Assembly (NCBI GenBank): GCA_963770535.1
Contig: CAVYPZ010000002.1
Location: 1-64,000, forward strand
Direction of reading: 5' to 3'
Length of the DNA stretch: 64,000 nucleotides
Source: RYN-230 sp963770535
GTDB taxonomy: Bacteria > Actinomycetota > Actinomycetes > Streptosporangiales > Streptosporangiaceae
A program made the translations under genes and the position numbers. This document shows, piece after piece, positions 17,544-26,322 of the stretch. Below the pieces are notes generated by a model that searched no databases, had not been told where the DNA came from, and worked only from the letters and a program-made list of their open reading frames with translations. The first letter of the stretch is position 1. Each line of letters opens with the position of its first letter.

Positions 17544-18314
17544 ATGACTCGTCAGCATCGCTGGGTGGAGGAGGACGTGCCACTTGCGGGCGGGCGCATG
17601 ACCAGCGGAATCGTGCGCCGTGGTGACCGGCTGCTGCGTCCGATGGGGCCGTGGTCGCCTGCCGTGCACGAGTATCTGCGCCATCTGGAGACAGCTGGGT
17701 TCGAGGGCTCGCCCCAGGTACTCGGCATCGAGGGCGCCCGGGAGGTGCTCACCTTCATCGACGGGGACGTCGCGGTGGACCTGCAGTGGGAGCCCGGGCA
17801 TGGGCACCGGCTCCCTCCGTATGCCCGGACCGACCGTGCCCTGCGCGCCGTGGCGCACCTGCTGCGCCAACTACACTCGGCGGCTTCCGGGTTCCAGCCC
17901 GCGATCACCAGCTACCGCTTCCGCCCGCGTCCTCCCCGGGCCGGGGAGATCATCTCCCATGGCGACCTTGGTCCGTGGAACACCGTCTACCGTGACGGGA
18001 TACCCGTAGCGTTCATCGACTGGGACAGCGCCGGGCCGGTCAGTCCGCTGGACGATCTTGCCAATGCGGCGTGGACCTTCGTGCCTCTGGCTTCATCCAG
18101 GCAGCTGATCGAAGCAGGATTCGACCCGCTCCCTGACCTGCCCGCCCGGCTGTGCCTATTCGTTGAGGCCTACGGCCTGACCGACCGTAAGGCCATCTTG
18201 CCTGCGCTGGAACGCAGCATGATCGGAGCAGCGGGCCGACCAACGAACGCCGTGGACGCCGCCTCGCTGCAATGGCTGCGGGGCGTATCGACGAAGTTCG
18301 CTGGCGCACTGTAA
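17544..18314 (+). CDS. Aminoglycoside/choline-kinase-like phosphotransferase
   Basis: A 256-residue protein-kinase-like-fold enzyme of the APH family. The catalytic loop is intact in 'ISHGDLGPWNTVYRDG' (H-G-D-x-x-x-x-N) and the metal-binding Asp is in 'VAFIDWDSAGPVSPLDDLA'. The N-lobe ('GGRMTSGIVRRGDRLLRPMG') is short. The physiological substrate is not predictable; many such actinobacterial proteins are not true resistance enzymes. The start at ATG 17544 ('MTRQHRWVEEDVPL') fits homologue-like N-termini. Its stop is about 7 bp before an attachment arm. Confidence 0.85.
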   Translation: MTRQHRWVEEDVPLAGGRMTSGIVRRGDRLLRPMGPWSPAVHEYLRHLETAGFEGSPQVLGIEGAREVLTFIDGDVAVDLQWEPGHGHRLPPYARTDRALRAVAHLLRQLHSAASGFQPAITSYRFRPRPPRAGEIISHGDLGPWNTVYRDGIPVAFIDWDSAGPVSPLDDLANAAWTFVPLASSRQLIEAGFDPLPDLPARLCLFVEAYGLTDRKAILPALERSMIGAAGRPTNAVDAASLQWLRGVSTKFAGAL

Positions 18315-18320
18315 GCCCTC

Positions 18321-18395
18321 GTGCCATTAGCCAGGGTGACAAGGGGTCAACCAGGGGCACTCTGGACCAGCGGGGACGCTAGGTCAGCGCCCCTG
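18321..18395 (+). repeat. Attachment arm G without tRNA half
   Basis: GTGCCATTAGCCAGGGTGAC, then AAGGGGTCAACC and GGGACGCTAGGTCAGCGCCCC, closely match the arm of copy B. The tRNA-derived core is missing; an integrase fragment follows directly, so the core has been deleted. Confidence 0.7.
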
Positions 18396-18605
18396 GCACC
18401 TGGGCGAGGGCCTGTCCGCCGGGCTGGCCCGGTGGCGGGCGTTCTTGGGTCCGGTGAAGACCAGGGCGTATTCGCCGGGAGCCGTGAAGTCCTCCAGGTG
18501 CGACAAGACCTCCGGGAGCGGGGCAACCGGTATGGACACGATCTGGCGGCCTGCCAGCGACTTCGGCGGGCCAGTGACGAGTGACCCGTCCGTCAGTTCC
18601 ACCAC
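18396..18605 (-). pseudogene. Tyrosine integrase, internal remnant
   Basis: Read on the minus strand, 'VELTDGSLVTGPPKSLAGRQ' and 'IVSIPVAPLPEVLSHLEDF' to 'YALVFTGPK' match the region just N-terminal of, and including, box I of actinobacterial phage/ICE integrases (typical form ...VTGPPKSRAGRRTVSIP...LVFTGPKG). Neither the HxxR box nor the catalytic Tyr follows; the fragment breaks into arm G. It is a second, independent integrase relic besides the one at 16.2-16.7 kb. Confidence 0.75.
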
Positions 18606-18607
18606 AG

Positions 18608-18727
18608 ATTCCTGAATGCAGACCGTGCCGGAGGCGAGGTCAATGTGGCGGCGTCGCAGGGCCGCCAGTCCAGGCTACAGAAGACGGCCGGCGGATCAGG
18701 CCGTCATCCACAGTGGTATTCAGGAAT
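18608..18727. repeat. 120-bp segment bounded by a 10-bp inverted repeat
   Basis: ATTCCTGAAT at 18608-18617 and its exact reverse complement ATTCAGGAAT at 18718-18727 bracket a GC-rich stretch that also holds a GACGGCC / GGCCGTC hairpin. The layout resembles a tiny non-autonomous insertion, but no target duplication is clear. Confidence 0.35.
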
Positions 18728-18828
18728 GCTGGGCGTTCGAGTCCGACTGAATGCGCGATGTGAGGCCACGACTCGGTCCCTATCATGAGATAGGCGCCAG
18801 GATGCAAGCAATAACGATCCTATACCGG

Positions 18829-19062
18829 CTAGCGACTGGAAAAGGCCAATCTTATGCGCTCACGCCAACGCGCATCCTGCCGAGAACGTATTTGACAACG
18901 GGTTATAATATCATGCCGGGCGGCACGCAGTTCAACCCATTGTTCATGCTCTGTCTCTGCGGCATTTTCAAAATGAAAACTTTCGCCTTCTTTTAGGTAT
19001 GTGGACACCCAAGCGTCTGCCTCGGTGAAGACAGAATTGAAGCGGTCTATCGCCTGCTTCAC
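18829..19062 (-). CDS. Small hypothetical protein in AT-richer DNA
   Basis: A 77-residue frame: 'MKQAIDRFNSVFTEADAWVS', then 'EGESFHFENAAETEHEQW' and a basic C-terminus. It is helical and charged with no recognised domain. Codon use and the lower GC of the surrounding 18780-19010 differ sharply from the neighbours, which suggests a recently acquired fragment; the 3' end may be truncated. Not recognised. Confidence 0.35.
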   Translation of the reverse strand: MKQAIDRFNSVFTEADAWVSTYLKEGESFHFENAAETEHEQWVELRAARHDIITRCQIRSRQDARWRERIRLAFSSR

Positions 19063-19117
19063 TTGAGTTTCGCAGTTTCTGGGTTGCGAGGCTGGTCGGT
19101 GCTGTGCACGCCGATGG

Positions 19118-20158
19118 TCAGTGCCCGGTGAATGCCTGCTGGGCCGCCCAGAAGGCAGCCTTGGGTCTCCATGGCATGTCGGGGTAGCGGGTGCCCGGAT
19201 TGCTGGTGATTGCCACGAGGCCGAATGAGGCCATGTCGAGGTCTTCGGCTGGTATGCCGGGCCGGTGCGGGAGGGCGTAGCCGGCGAAGGTGAACCAGAA
19301 TGCGTCGTCGATGCTTTCTGCGGCGAAGATGTCCCATGTCTGGGTCAGGTAGCGGGCCTGCTCCTGTTCGTCACGCCGGATTCCGGGCCGTATGCGCGGC
19401 GGGGTCTGCGTGGTGTCCAGCGCCAGGAAGCCGGCCGGGCCGCGGTCAGCGGCCCCGGCGTAGGTGCAGCATCCGAACTCGGTGACCGATACGGGCTTGC
19501 CCCAGCGGCGGTAGGCGTGGAGCACCTGGCGGAAGGTGGCGGCGTTGCCGGCGTCGCGGTAGGCGTTGACGGATACGCGGTCGTAGCGGCTCCAGTCAAC
19601 GTCCTCCCACAGGCCTGCTGCGTAGGTGATCGGCCCCGTGAACTCCCGGCGGGCCGCTGCGGTGATGCGGCTGTGGGCGGCGTCTGCGCGGTCGTTTGCC
19701 TGCTGGAGGACGTCGGGCGGTGCCGAGCCCAGGAGCGGCACGCGGTCGAAGTAGGTATCACCGGGCAGGAAGCCGGCCACGTGAAGCGTGAACTCGCAGC
19801 CGAGCACGAGAACCACGCTGACCTTGCCGCGGCGGAGTTCCTCAGCGCGGGCCGCTGCCGCACGCAGGTAGCCGGCGAGCCCGTCGGCGTCCAGGTCGCA
19901 GGGAAACGGCGAGAACCAGACCGTCAGGCCCGCGGCATGGGCGGCCTCGGCCGCCGCGGTGAGCCGGTCCAGGTCGTCGCCGGTGACGCGGACCGCATCC
20001 GCGCCCAGGTCGCCGGCGATGACCGTCATCTCGCGCCGGGCAAGGTCAGCGTCGAAGGCCGGGCGGGTCTGTATTCCCCCGATCTCCATGCCCGTGTCAT
20101 ACCCGATGCCCCTTGCCGGGCCGCACTGCGCCGTGGAGCGTTCATTCCTGGACTCCAT
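19118..20158 (-). CDS. Glycosidase-like TIM-barrel protein (often labelled 'abortive infection')
   Basis: A 346-residue soluble protein without signal peptide. Motifs are 'GIGYDTGMEIGG', 'GADAVRVTGDDLDRLTAAAE', 'GLTVWFSPFPCDL', 'VVLVLGCEFTLHVAGFLPGD' with a conserved Glu, 'RVSVNAYRD', 'KPVSVTEFGCCTYAGAADRG' (second Glu in TEFGC) and 'PDMPWRPKAAF'. Two glutamates at strand ends and the barrel-like spacing suggest a glycoside-hydrolase fold. I recall close relatives carrying the annotation 'abortive infection protein', for which I see no sequence basis. It is divergent from tetR with a 46-bp shared promoter region, so TetR probably controls it. Confidence 0.6.
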   Translation of the reverse strand: MESRNERSTAQCGPARGIGYDTGMEIGGIQTRPAFDADLARREMTVIAGDLGADAVRVTGDDLDRLTAAAEAAHAAGLTVWFSPFPCDLDADGLAGYLRAAAARAEELRRGKVSVVLVLGCEFTLHVAGFLPGDTYFDRVPLLGSAPPDVLQQANDRADAAHSRITAAARREFTGPITYAAGLWEDVDWSRYDRVSVNAYRDAGNAATFRQVLHAYRRWGKPVSVTEFGCCTYAGAADRGPAGFLALDTTQTPPRIRPGIRRDEQEQARYLTQTWDIFAAESIDDAFWFTFAGYALPHRPGIPAEDLDMASFGLVAITSNPGTRYPDMPWRPKAAFWAAQQAFTGH

Positions 20159-20179
20159 TGTCCAGTAATATCACTTACG

Positions 20180-20193
20180 AGACTTGCGAGTCT
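20180..20193. promoter_or_regulatory. TetR operator candidate in a divergent promoter
   Basis: AGACT-N4-AGTCT lies midway between the two divergent starts (20158 and 20205) in an AT-rich 46-bp spacer. A TAGTAT -10-like box at 20193-20198 is only 6 nt from the TetR ATG, which suggests a leaderless transcript. Confidence 0.5.
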
Positions 20194-20204
20194 AGTATTA
20201 AGGC

Positions 20205-20921
20205 ATGCGCATCGAGGAGCACGAGGAGACGGCACCCGGCGGCACCGGAGGAAACGCCCCTCCCCGGCGCCCCGGGCGGCCCAAGTCACAAGCCAAGAGG
20301 GCGCGCATCGCCGAGTGCGGCCGCGAGCTGTTCCTGCGTAACGGGTACTCGGGGACCACGCTGGCCGATGTGGCCGCAGCGGCAGGCGTGGCACGACAGA
20401 CGGTCTACTCTCACTTCCCCGATAAGGAAGCGCTGTTCGAGGCGGTCGTGGCGGACGTCCGCGCCAGAGTCGCCCGGCACGCGGGGGAACTCACCGGATC
20501 AGCGCTCCAGGCCCGGCCCGGGGCCGGCGCACGGGACTACCTGGAAGGCCTTGCCCGGTACTACGTCCAGATCCTCACCGACCCGGAGGTGGCCGCCCTG
20601 CGCCGCCTCGCCATCACCGAGTCGGCCCGGACCCCGGGCCTGCGGGCAGCCTGGCAGGCCCACGGGCCCGCCGGGACACGCGACGCGATCGCGGCGTACC
20701 TGTCGCGATGCCCCGGGCTCCGCATCGACGACACCGGCCTCGCCGCCGACCACTTCCTCGCGCTCGTCGGCCACCGCCCCATCATCGACACGCTGTTCGG
20801 AACAAAGGACAGCGCCAGCGAACCCCGGCGCCTGGCCAGCGCGGTCGACCTGTTCATGCGCGCCTACCAGGCCCCCGCCCCGGGTGAACCACGCCGGGAC
20901 GGCAGGAACAGGCGCGTGTAA
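20205..20921 (+). CDS. TetR-family transcriptional regulator
   Basis: A 238-residue regulator. After a 30-residue polar leader comes the TetR HTH: 'RARIAECGRELFLRNGYSGT', 'LADVAAAAGVARQTVYSHFP' and 'DKEALFEAVVADV'. The C-terminal ligand domain resembles the TetR_C group with 'DPEVAALRRLAITESARTPG'. No ribosome site precedes the ATG, in line with leaderless expression from the adjacent -10-like box. It is the likely repressor of the divergent glycosidase-like gene and of itself. Confidence 0.9.
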   Translation: MRIEEHEETAPGGTGGNAPPRRPGRPKSQAKRARIAECGRELFLRNGYSGTTLADVAAAAGVARQTVYSHFPDKEALFEAVVADVRARVARHAGELTGSALQARPGAGARDYLEGLARYYVQILTDPEVAALRRLAITESARTPGLRAAWQAHGPAGTRDAIAAYLSRCPGLRIDDTGLAADHFLALVGHRPIIDTLFGTKDSASEPRRLASAVDLFMRAYQAPAPGEPRRDGRNRRV

Positions 20922-20939
20922 AAGCACCGGCGACGCCTC

Positions 20940-22296
20940 GTGAAACCGCCAGAGAACAGGTTCCCGGCGATGCCCGCGGATGCCGCGCTGCCGGTTCCGG
21001 AGTCGCTTGCGACGCTGCTGTCCGCCTACGCTCCCTTGTTCACCGCCCCGTCGTTCCGCGCTTACCGCCCTGGCCTGCGGCTTCCTCGCCCAGTCCGGGA
21101 AGCGGACGGTCTGCGGCATGCTGACGGGCGCGGGACTGTCGCGGCTGTGGCCGCACGACCGGGCGCACTACTTCTTCTCCCGCGCCCACTGGAACCCTGA
21201 TGACCTGGGAATATGCGTGGCGAAGCTGGTCATCGGGCTGCTAGTGACGGACGGGGAGCCCGTGGAGGTCCTGATCGACGACACCCTGTTCCGGAGGCGG
21301 GGAAAACGAGTCTGGGCAGCATCGTGGTTTCATGACGGATCAGCCGCCGGGCCCGCGAAGACGGGGTTCGGGAACAACTGGGTGCTGCTCGCCGTCCGCG
21401 TCCGGCTGCCCATGATCTCCAGGCCCGTCGCGGTCCCGGTGATGGCGAAGCTGGTGATCAAGGGCACCATGTCGTCCTCCCGGCTGTGGCTGGCCCGCTG
21501 CCTGGTCACCCGCCTGGCCCGCGAGCTGCCCGGCCGGAAGATCCACGTCACCGCCGATTCCGCCTACGCCGGCGAGGAGCTGAAGCAGCTGCCGCCCGGC
21601 GTGACCTGGACCACCCGGCTCCGCGCCAACGCCCTCTACTACGGGCTCCCGCCGGCCCGCACCGGGAAGAAAGGCAGGCCCCGCACGAAGGGAGACAGGC
21701 TGCCCTCTCTAGCGGCAATCGCCGGGAATGCGGAGTTCTCGCAGGTCACCGTCACCCGTTACGGCAAGACCGAGACCATCGCCGTGTGCGCGTTCACCTG
21801 CCTGTGGTACCACGTCACGGGCACGGGGCAGGTCACCGTCATCCTGATCCGCGACAAGAAGAAGACCGGGTACGACCTCGCCCTCATCACCACGCAGCAG
21901 AACCCCCGGATCGCGCAGGCAATCGAAAGGTACGCCGCGAGATGGGCTATTGAAGTCATGATAGAAGATTCCAAGCAGGTCTTCGGCACCGGGCAGGCCC
22001 GCAGCCGCGCCGCGGCCGCCGTCGAGCGCACCGTCCCGTTCCAGCTCGCCTGCCAGGCCATCGCCGTCTGCTGGTACGCCACCGCTGGCTACCACCCCGC
22101 CGACACTGCCGCCCGCCGCCGCCTCGCCCCCTGGTTCACGTCGAAGGCAGAGCCGTCCACCGCCGACATGGCCGCCAAGCTCCGCCGCGTCCTCATCGCC
22201 GCCCGATTTAAGCGAACTTCCGCTGACCAGGCAAAACCCGAAGAAATCCATGCCATCCGCCTAGCCTGGGAAGACGCCTCCGACCTCGCCGCCTAA
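20940..22296 (+). mobile_element. IS701-type transposase, N-terminal frame broken
   Basis: A DDE transposase with 'VEVLIDDTLFRRRGKRVW' (first Asp), 'IHVTADSAYAGEELKQLP' (second Asp) and 'WAIEVMIEDSKQVFGTGQAR' (Glu), plus the 'ASWFHDGSAAG' block typical of IS701-like transposases. The first 40 residues ('LPVPESLATLLSAYAPLFTA') are in one frame and the rest ('ALTALACGFLAQSGKRTVCG') in another, joined by a one-base loss near 21065. I found no terminal inverted repeats around it, so the element ends are lost or not recognisable. Probably inactive. Confidence 0.8.
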
Positions 22297-22299
22297 ACC

Positions 22300-22750
22300 G
22301 CGAAAGTCGAGTGCTTCAAACACTTGTCATCAGGAACCACAATTTCCAACCGAGCCCGAGCTATGCGCCATTCTGTGAAGGCCTGGCCCCGTTCCCTAAG
22401 TGCTCTAATGGCGCGATCATCGGTAAGAGGTGGGGCACCTCCGCCCAGGAACAGACTGTATGTATCTTCATGGGCGATGGGCGCCAAGCGCTCTGATGCT
22501 GGCGGTTACACTCGCCACCATGGCGTCCATCCGGCGGTTTCGCCACTCGTTCGAAATCGCGAACAAGTGAGTCAAAATGGCGCCGACTAGAACACCAATG
22601 AAACCAAGTACAGCGGCGAGCATAGATTAAGCCTGCCATTCATTATTCTGACCGACGTACCCCAGTCACCCAATCATGACGTGACACAACTGTACTCTGA
22701 TTCGCTGCCAGTTACCTAGTGCCGTAGCAAGCTACGTTAAACCCCCCCGC
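22300..22750. other. Gene-poor, AT-richer stretch
   Basis: No convincing gene. A short minus-strand frame (22293-22487, 'LTDDRAIRALRERGQAFTEW') runs into the transposase end and may be the remnant of a gene hit by the insertion. Composition is clearly less GC-rich than the flanks. Confidence 0.4.
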
Positions 22751-22753
22751 GCG

Positions 22754-23116
22754 GTGGCAGGCGTCCTGATCGCGGCCCTTGTGCTCGCGGCATGCAGCGC
22801 CGCCGCACACAGGGAGAGCCGCCCATGGGCCGCTGGATGTGCTCGCGCAGAGGCAGACGCCTGGGACGCCGCGCTCGAAACCGGCCCCTTCATTGGTGTC
22901 ACGACCCCGCACGACGTGATCGTTGCTCAAAAAAGGTTGAAAGCCATCGTCCCGGAGATTGTGGCTGCCCAGAAGTCCACGGCGGGGACCACCGTTACTG
23001 GACCCGTGACATCGATCAAGGCTGTACCGTTCCCAACACCACTCGCCCGCCAGATGCGCCACATCGACGCCGACCTGGCCGCTTTCGGAGCCGCACGCGT
23101 CATCGCCGAATCATGA
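22754..23116 (+). CDS. Small putative lipoprotein
   Basis: A 120-residue protein with a short hydrophobic signal and a lipobox 'ALVLAACS' at residues 8-15, which predicts diacylglyceryl modification at Cys14 and surface anchoring. The mature part has 'DAALETGPFIGVTTPHD' and 'IVAAQKSTAGTTVTGPVTSI'; no known domain. The start is a GTG at 22754 preceded by a C7 run, so an upstream frameshift cannot be excluded. It is followed by a small membrane protein in the same direction. Confidence 0.6.
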   Translation: MAGVLIAALVLAACSAAAHRESRPWAAGCARAEADAWDAALETGPFIGVTTPHDVIVAQKRLKAIVPEIVAAQKSTAGTTVTGPVTSIKAVPFPTPLARQMRHIDADLAAFGAARVIAES

Positions 23117-23229
23117 CGACGCAACTCGCAGATGGCCAGAGCTGATAAGGAAAAGGCCGCTCGGCATGGATCATCCCATCTCCACCGGAAGTTGACCTTG
23201 GTCCGATATTCGCGGGGTAGCCTGGGTCT

Positions 23230-23730
23230 GTGATCAGGCGGTGCCGGTCGTGGACGAAGGCGCACAGGGTCGGGGGCGCGGCCTGGGCGCTGTCGGTTCT
23301 GTGGGTGGGTATAGGAGCTGCGGCCAGCGGCTATGTCTTTTTCGTATCCACCCGGACCGTCTTGGACCCTACGAGCCCCTTCGGTGGGATGTTTGACTGG
23401 CCCGGCGGGAGCTCGAATGAGGCCGTTTTCGCCGCTGCCGCGCTGGCGGCGGTGGCATGGCTGGCGCTGACCATCCCGGTGCTGATCGCCGGATTGCGTC
23501 GGCTTCTCGGCTGGCCAGGCAAGCGGCTCATGGCAGCGGCGTGGGCAGGCGCGTGGGTTGCGGGCTTGGCGCTCATGGCGTTGATCCCGTCCAGTCTGGA
23601 CTCCCCGGCAAAGGGCTACAGCGGCGGTCCCATCGTGAACTGGCAGGAGTTGGTGATCGCTGCGGGGTTCCTGACGCTCGCAGCGGTAATGGCCTGGATA
23701 CTCGCCAGACCAGCCGAACCGCAGGGGTGA
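23230..23730 (+). CDS. Four-helix membrane protein of unknown function
   Basis: A 166-residue protein starting at GTG 23230 with four hydrophobic segments: 'WALSVLWVGIGAAASGYVFF', 'AVFAAAALAAVAWLALTIPV', 'MAAAWAGAWVAGLALMALI' and 'LVIAAGFLTLAAVMAWILA'. The first extracytoplasmic loop contains 'STRTVLDPTSPFGGMFDWPG'. I recognise no family; this could be an accessory of a neighbouring lost system. Confidence 0.6.
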   Translation: MIRRCRSWTKAHRVGGAAWALSVLWVGIGAAASGYVFFVSTRTVLDPTSPFGGMFDWPGGSSNEAVFAAAALAAVAWLALTIPVLIAGLRRLLGWPGKRLMAAAWAGAWVAGLALMALIPSSLDSPAKGYSGGPIVNWQELVIAAGFLTLAAVMAWILARPAEPQG

Positions 23731-23882
23731 ACACCGGGCGTCCGCGTACAGCCACGAAGTACAGCAACGCACCCCGATATCCGCGCGCCTGACCCGGCAG
23801 CCACAGCAGTCCCAGCAGCGCGAAGTATCCCGTGACGTGACTATGCAAGTAGTTCGGGACGAAAAGACCAGGTGCGATCCGC

Positions 23883-24501
23883 GTGCGACATCGGAAGAGA
23901 AACCACTTGGCGACGCCGGTGGTCATCGGTCGAACAATGGCCAGTGTGGAGGAGGTCGAGGTCGTCGTCGCCCATAGCGAGCGTGCGGCACTGGGCCGTC
24001 TCGGCGAGCCGTCGGCCGCGCCGGCGGCGGCGTGGGCCGCGGCGGGTGCCGCCGTGCGGATGCTGCACGACGCGCCGCAGCCACCCTGGCCCGGCCAGAG
24101 CCCCGGCGTGATCGCCTCGGGCCTCGACGGCGAATGCGGGTGGCTCGTCACCAACGGCGTCCTTCCTGCCGGCCTGGTCACGCGCAACCGCCGGGTCGCC
24201 GGGGCTGCGCTCCGGCCGTGGGCACCGGTGTTCATCGCACGGCGACCTGCAGGTTGACCACGTGTTCGTCGCTGGTGATGAGGTCACCGGCGTGATCGAC
24301 TGGTCCGGGGCGGCCCAGGGCGATGCCCTGTACGACCTCTCCATCGTGACGCTCGGGCACCAGGAGCACCTTGGCGACGTCGTCGCCGGCTACGGCACCG
24401 GCGTCAACCTCGACGTGATCCGCGCGTGGTGGTCGCTGCGAAGCCTGGTGGCGGCCCGCTGGCTGATCGAGCACGGCTTCGACCCGTCCTCGCCAGGCTG
24501 A
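23883..24501 (+). pseudogene. Phosphotransferase (APH-like), truncated and frameshifted
   Basis: The C-lobe of an APH-family kinase. 'GAAVRMLHDAPQPPWPG' precedes a break at about 24243, after which the catalytic loop 'HGDLQVDHVFVAGDEVTGV' and 'IDWSGAAQGDALYDLSIVTL' are in another frame. One extra base (TTCATCGCACGGC, expected TTCATCCACGGC-like) explains the shift. The N-lobe is missing upstream of 23883. It differs in sequence from the intact phosphotransferase at 17.5 kb, so it is not a simple duplicate. Confidence 0.75.
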
Positions 24502-24551
24502 GAGTTCGACGTGCTGAGATCCCAGCTGTGAGGCTGCACAAGCAGCGCGCG

Positions 24552-24876
24552 TTACAGGCGCACCGTCATTTCTCCACATTGTAAACGGCGCTCAAATCTA
24601 CTTTCTGTTGAGACGATGCACGCAGAGATCCGGATGCAGGCTTCACGCCAACTGAGATAGCCCCTGCCGCCGGTTGCAATGGGCCGGGCGTGCCGGAGCC
24701 ACCAGCAACTCAGCGGCCTTCGCCGGTCGCCGCCGAACACCAAGCCAGCCACGCCGAGTACCCGGCACGCCAGCAGGTAGACGATCTTGAGCGGCACCCG
24801 GCCAGCCAGCCACCACTGCGTCAAGCCTATTGGCGATAGCGCAGGTCAGCCACTCAATCGAGTGGTCGGGTGGCAC
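24552..24876 (-). pseudogene. Transposase/integrase-core N-terminal fragment
   Basis: The minus-strand text 'VPLKIVYLLACRVLGVAGLV' followed, after a frame change, by 'AKAAELLVAPARPAH' resembles the N-terminus of actinobacterial integrase-core (rve) transposases, which typically read ...CRVLGL..LL.RGDRAK.AELLVLRHENAVLRR... The catalytic core is absent. It is a small IS relic next to the broken phosphotransferase. Confidence 0.5.
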
Positions 24877-24897
24877 ACTGTGCCGGGCTACTCAAGA

Positions 24898-25125
24898 TCA
24901 GGGCGAAAAGGCTCGCTGTTCAGCACGGATACCCTGCTCGTTGTTCGGATCGGCGGTCTTCTCATGAAGACATCCGAAGTGGCTCATCATGATCTGGTGA
25001 TGCCTTTTGAGGTGAATCTTGACCCTGCGCACGGCCCAAGCCGCGCACAGAATCGATGCCGCGATGTTAGGCCAAATCGGATCGTAGAAGTCTGCGATTA
25101 TCCAGTGATGAAACCATGTACTCAC
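24898..25125 (-). CDS. Small single-helix membrane protein
   Basis: A 75-residue frame from GTG 25125: 'VSTWFHHWIIADFYDPIWPN', a hydrophobic helix 'IAASILCAAWAVRRVKIHL', then a His/Lys-rich cytoplasmic tail with 'HHQIMMSHFGCLHEK'. The 'DFYDPIWPN' stretch followed by one helix resembles small phage/ICE-borne membrane proteins of actinobacteria. The local DNA is AT-richer than the genome, consistent with element cargo. Function unknown. Confidence 0.45.
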   Translation of the reverse strand: MSTWFHHWIIADFYDPIWPNIAASILCAAWAVRRVKIHLKRHHQIMMSHFGCLHEKTADPNNEQGIRAEQRAFSP

Positions 25126-25350
25126 GCGTTTTCTTCCAATCTCGCGGGGGCTGCCCTGGGCCCGGATATGCCGGCCGCCAAGGGCGGCAAAGTCCGACGC
25201 GGGGGAGGTTCCTCCCCAAACGTACAGAGCAGGCGCAGCCAATGCAGATACATCCAGCCCGGGTAACGAAGAGGCAGCCCGCCGGGCGGGTCTTTGCGTT
25301 CCGTGGGGCGTCGCGGCGTCCCGGACCTGGCTGGTGCAGGTCAGGACAAG

Positions 25351-25491
25351 ATCGCCGGGTCATTAACCAGGGCGACGGGGGGTAACCAGGGTCAGTCAGG
25401 ACTGCCAGGACGCGAGGTCAACGTCCCTGGCAGCCGTAATCGCTGCGCTTCCCAAGCTGATAGTGCGAGTTCGATTCCCGTCACCCCTCCA
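25351..25491 (+). repeat. Attachment copy D: arm plus tRNA-Gly 3' half
   Basis: The arm reads ATCGCC, GGTCATTAACCAGGGCGACG, a GTCAGTCAGGACTGCCAGG block and a CCCTGGCAG block. The core at 25447-25491 copies the tRNA 3' half with one substitution (CCCG for CTCG) and a one-base loss in the acceptor stem. Confidence 0.75.
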
Positions 25492-25763
25492 GTTACGTTC
25501 GTGCAGGTCAGGGCCGCAATACACGCCCTGAGCCTTGATCATTCTCACACCATCTTCTTGATCTTGCCGGCCATTACCACCGGTCCGCGCGGTGGGCGGC
25601 GGTCACTCTCGGAACACACACACGCCAGGTCAGCGACCCTGGCCCGCGTGGATACGACGATGTGCAAGCAGGAGGTCGCCGGCATTGCGAGGACATGGCG
25701 TTGCAGCTAGTGCTGGGGAGCCACAGCGATAGCGCGGGCCAGCACCAGCAAGAGTGGTGACAG
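25492..25763. other. Non-coding stretch after attachment copy D
   Basis: No gene recognised. The first 60 bases resemble the DNA downstream of attachment copy C (both have a TACGTTCNTGC motif and a GGTCAG block), so this is the decayed integrase-proximal end of an element. Confidence 0.4.
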
Positions 25764-26030
25764 TCAGTACCGCCGGTTTTCGCGGCGTTCCTTGCGGCGT
25801 CTGTGACGACGCATCACGCCCAACCCCAACCACACCAATGCCCCGAATACCGCCATCACGATGGTGTAGAGCCACAACGGCCAGATAAAGCTCCAGAAGA
25901 GGAAGTGGAACCTGACGTTCTCCCGGTTCTGGATGACGAAGATGAGCAGGACCGCCAGGCCGGAGAGCGAGGCGATCGCCCCGCCGCCGAGTCGCCGACC
26001 CGCTTGTTTCGCTTCAACCTGCTGGCTCAT
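25764..26030 (-). CDS. LapA-domain membrane protein
   Basis: An 88-residue protein of the lipopolysaccharide-assembly-protein-A (DUF1049) family. It has two transmembrane helices: 'IASLSGLAVLLIFVIQNREN', where the Q-N-x-E/x-V signature is the family mark, and 'LYTIVMAVFGALVWLGLGV', then a strongly basic tail 'RRHRRRKERRENRR'. The ATG at 26030 follows a GGGGGGTG ribosome site. In Gram-positives its role is unclear; the name comes from LPS-producing bacteria. Confidence 0.8.
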   Translation of the reverse strand: MSQQVEAKQAGRRLGGGAIASLSGLAVLLIFVIQNRENVRFHFLFWSFIWPLWLYTIVMAVFGALVWLGLGVMRRHRRRKERRENRRY

Positions 26031-26322
26031 CACACCCCCCACTACACGTGACATCCACAGGGCGCGTCCAACCCGGTGCTCGCGAACCCCCGCTGTTTCG
26101 CGCCCCTCGCCATGTGCTCGGGCGGGACGTAGCCGCTGGCACGTTTCATGCTCGTGCCGCTCGCCCATTAAACGACAGGGCAGAAAGTTCCGGCCGGGCG
26201 GTCGAGATGCTCTGGGGTCGCCTTCAATGCCTGGGCGTCCCGTGCTCTCATCTGGATCCCTCATGACCGTCTCACAGACTGGGGGACAGCAACGGACAAG
26301 GGCGTGCGCATCGGACACCTGC

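Noticed and set aside
19118..20158. Phage-defence (Abi) gene
   Set aside because: The label exists for relatives as I recall it, but no CPBP protease, HEPN or other Abi motif is present; a TIM-barrel glycosidase-like fold fits better.
21040..21090. Programmed frameshift in the IS701-type transposase
   Set aside because: No slippery heptamer or downstream structure was seen, and this family normally has a single frame; decay or error is simpler.
17544..24501. Aminoglycoside resistance cluster
   Set aside because: The two APH-like sequences are unrelated in detail, one is broken, and such actinobacterial kinases often have other substrates.
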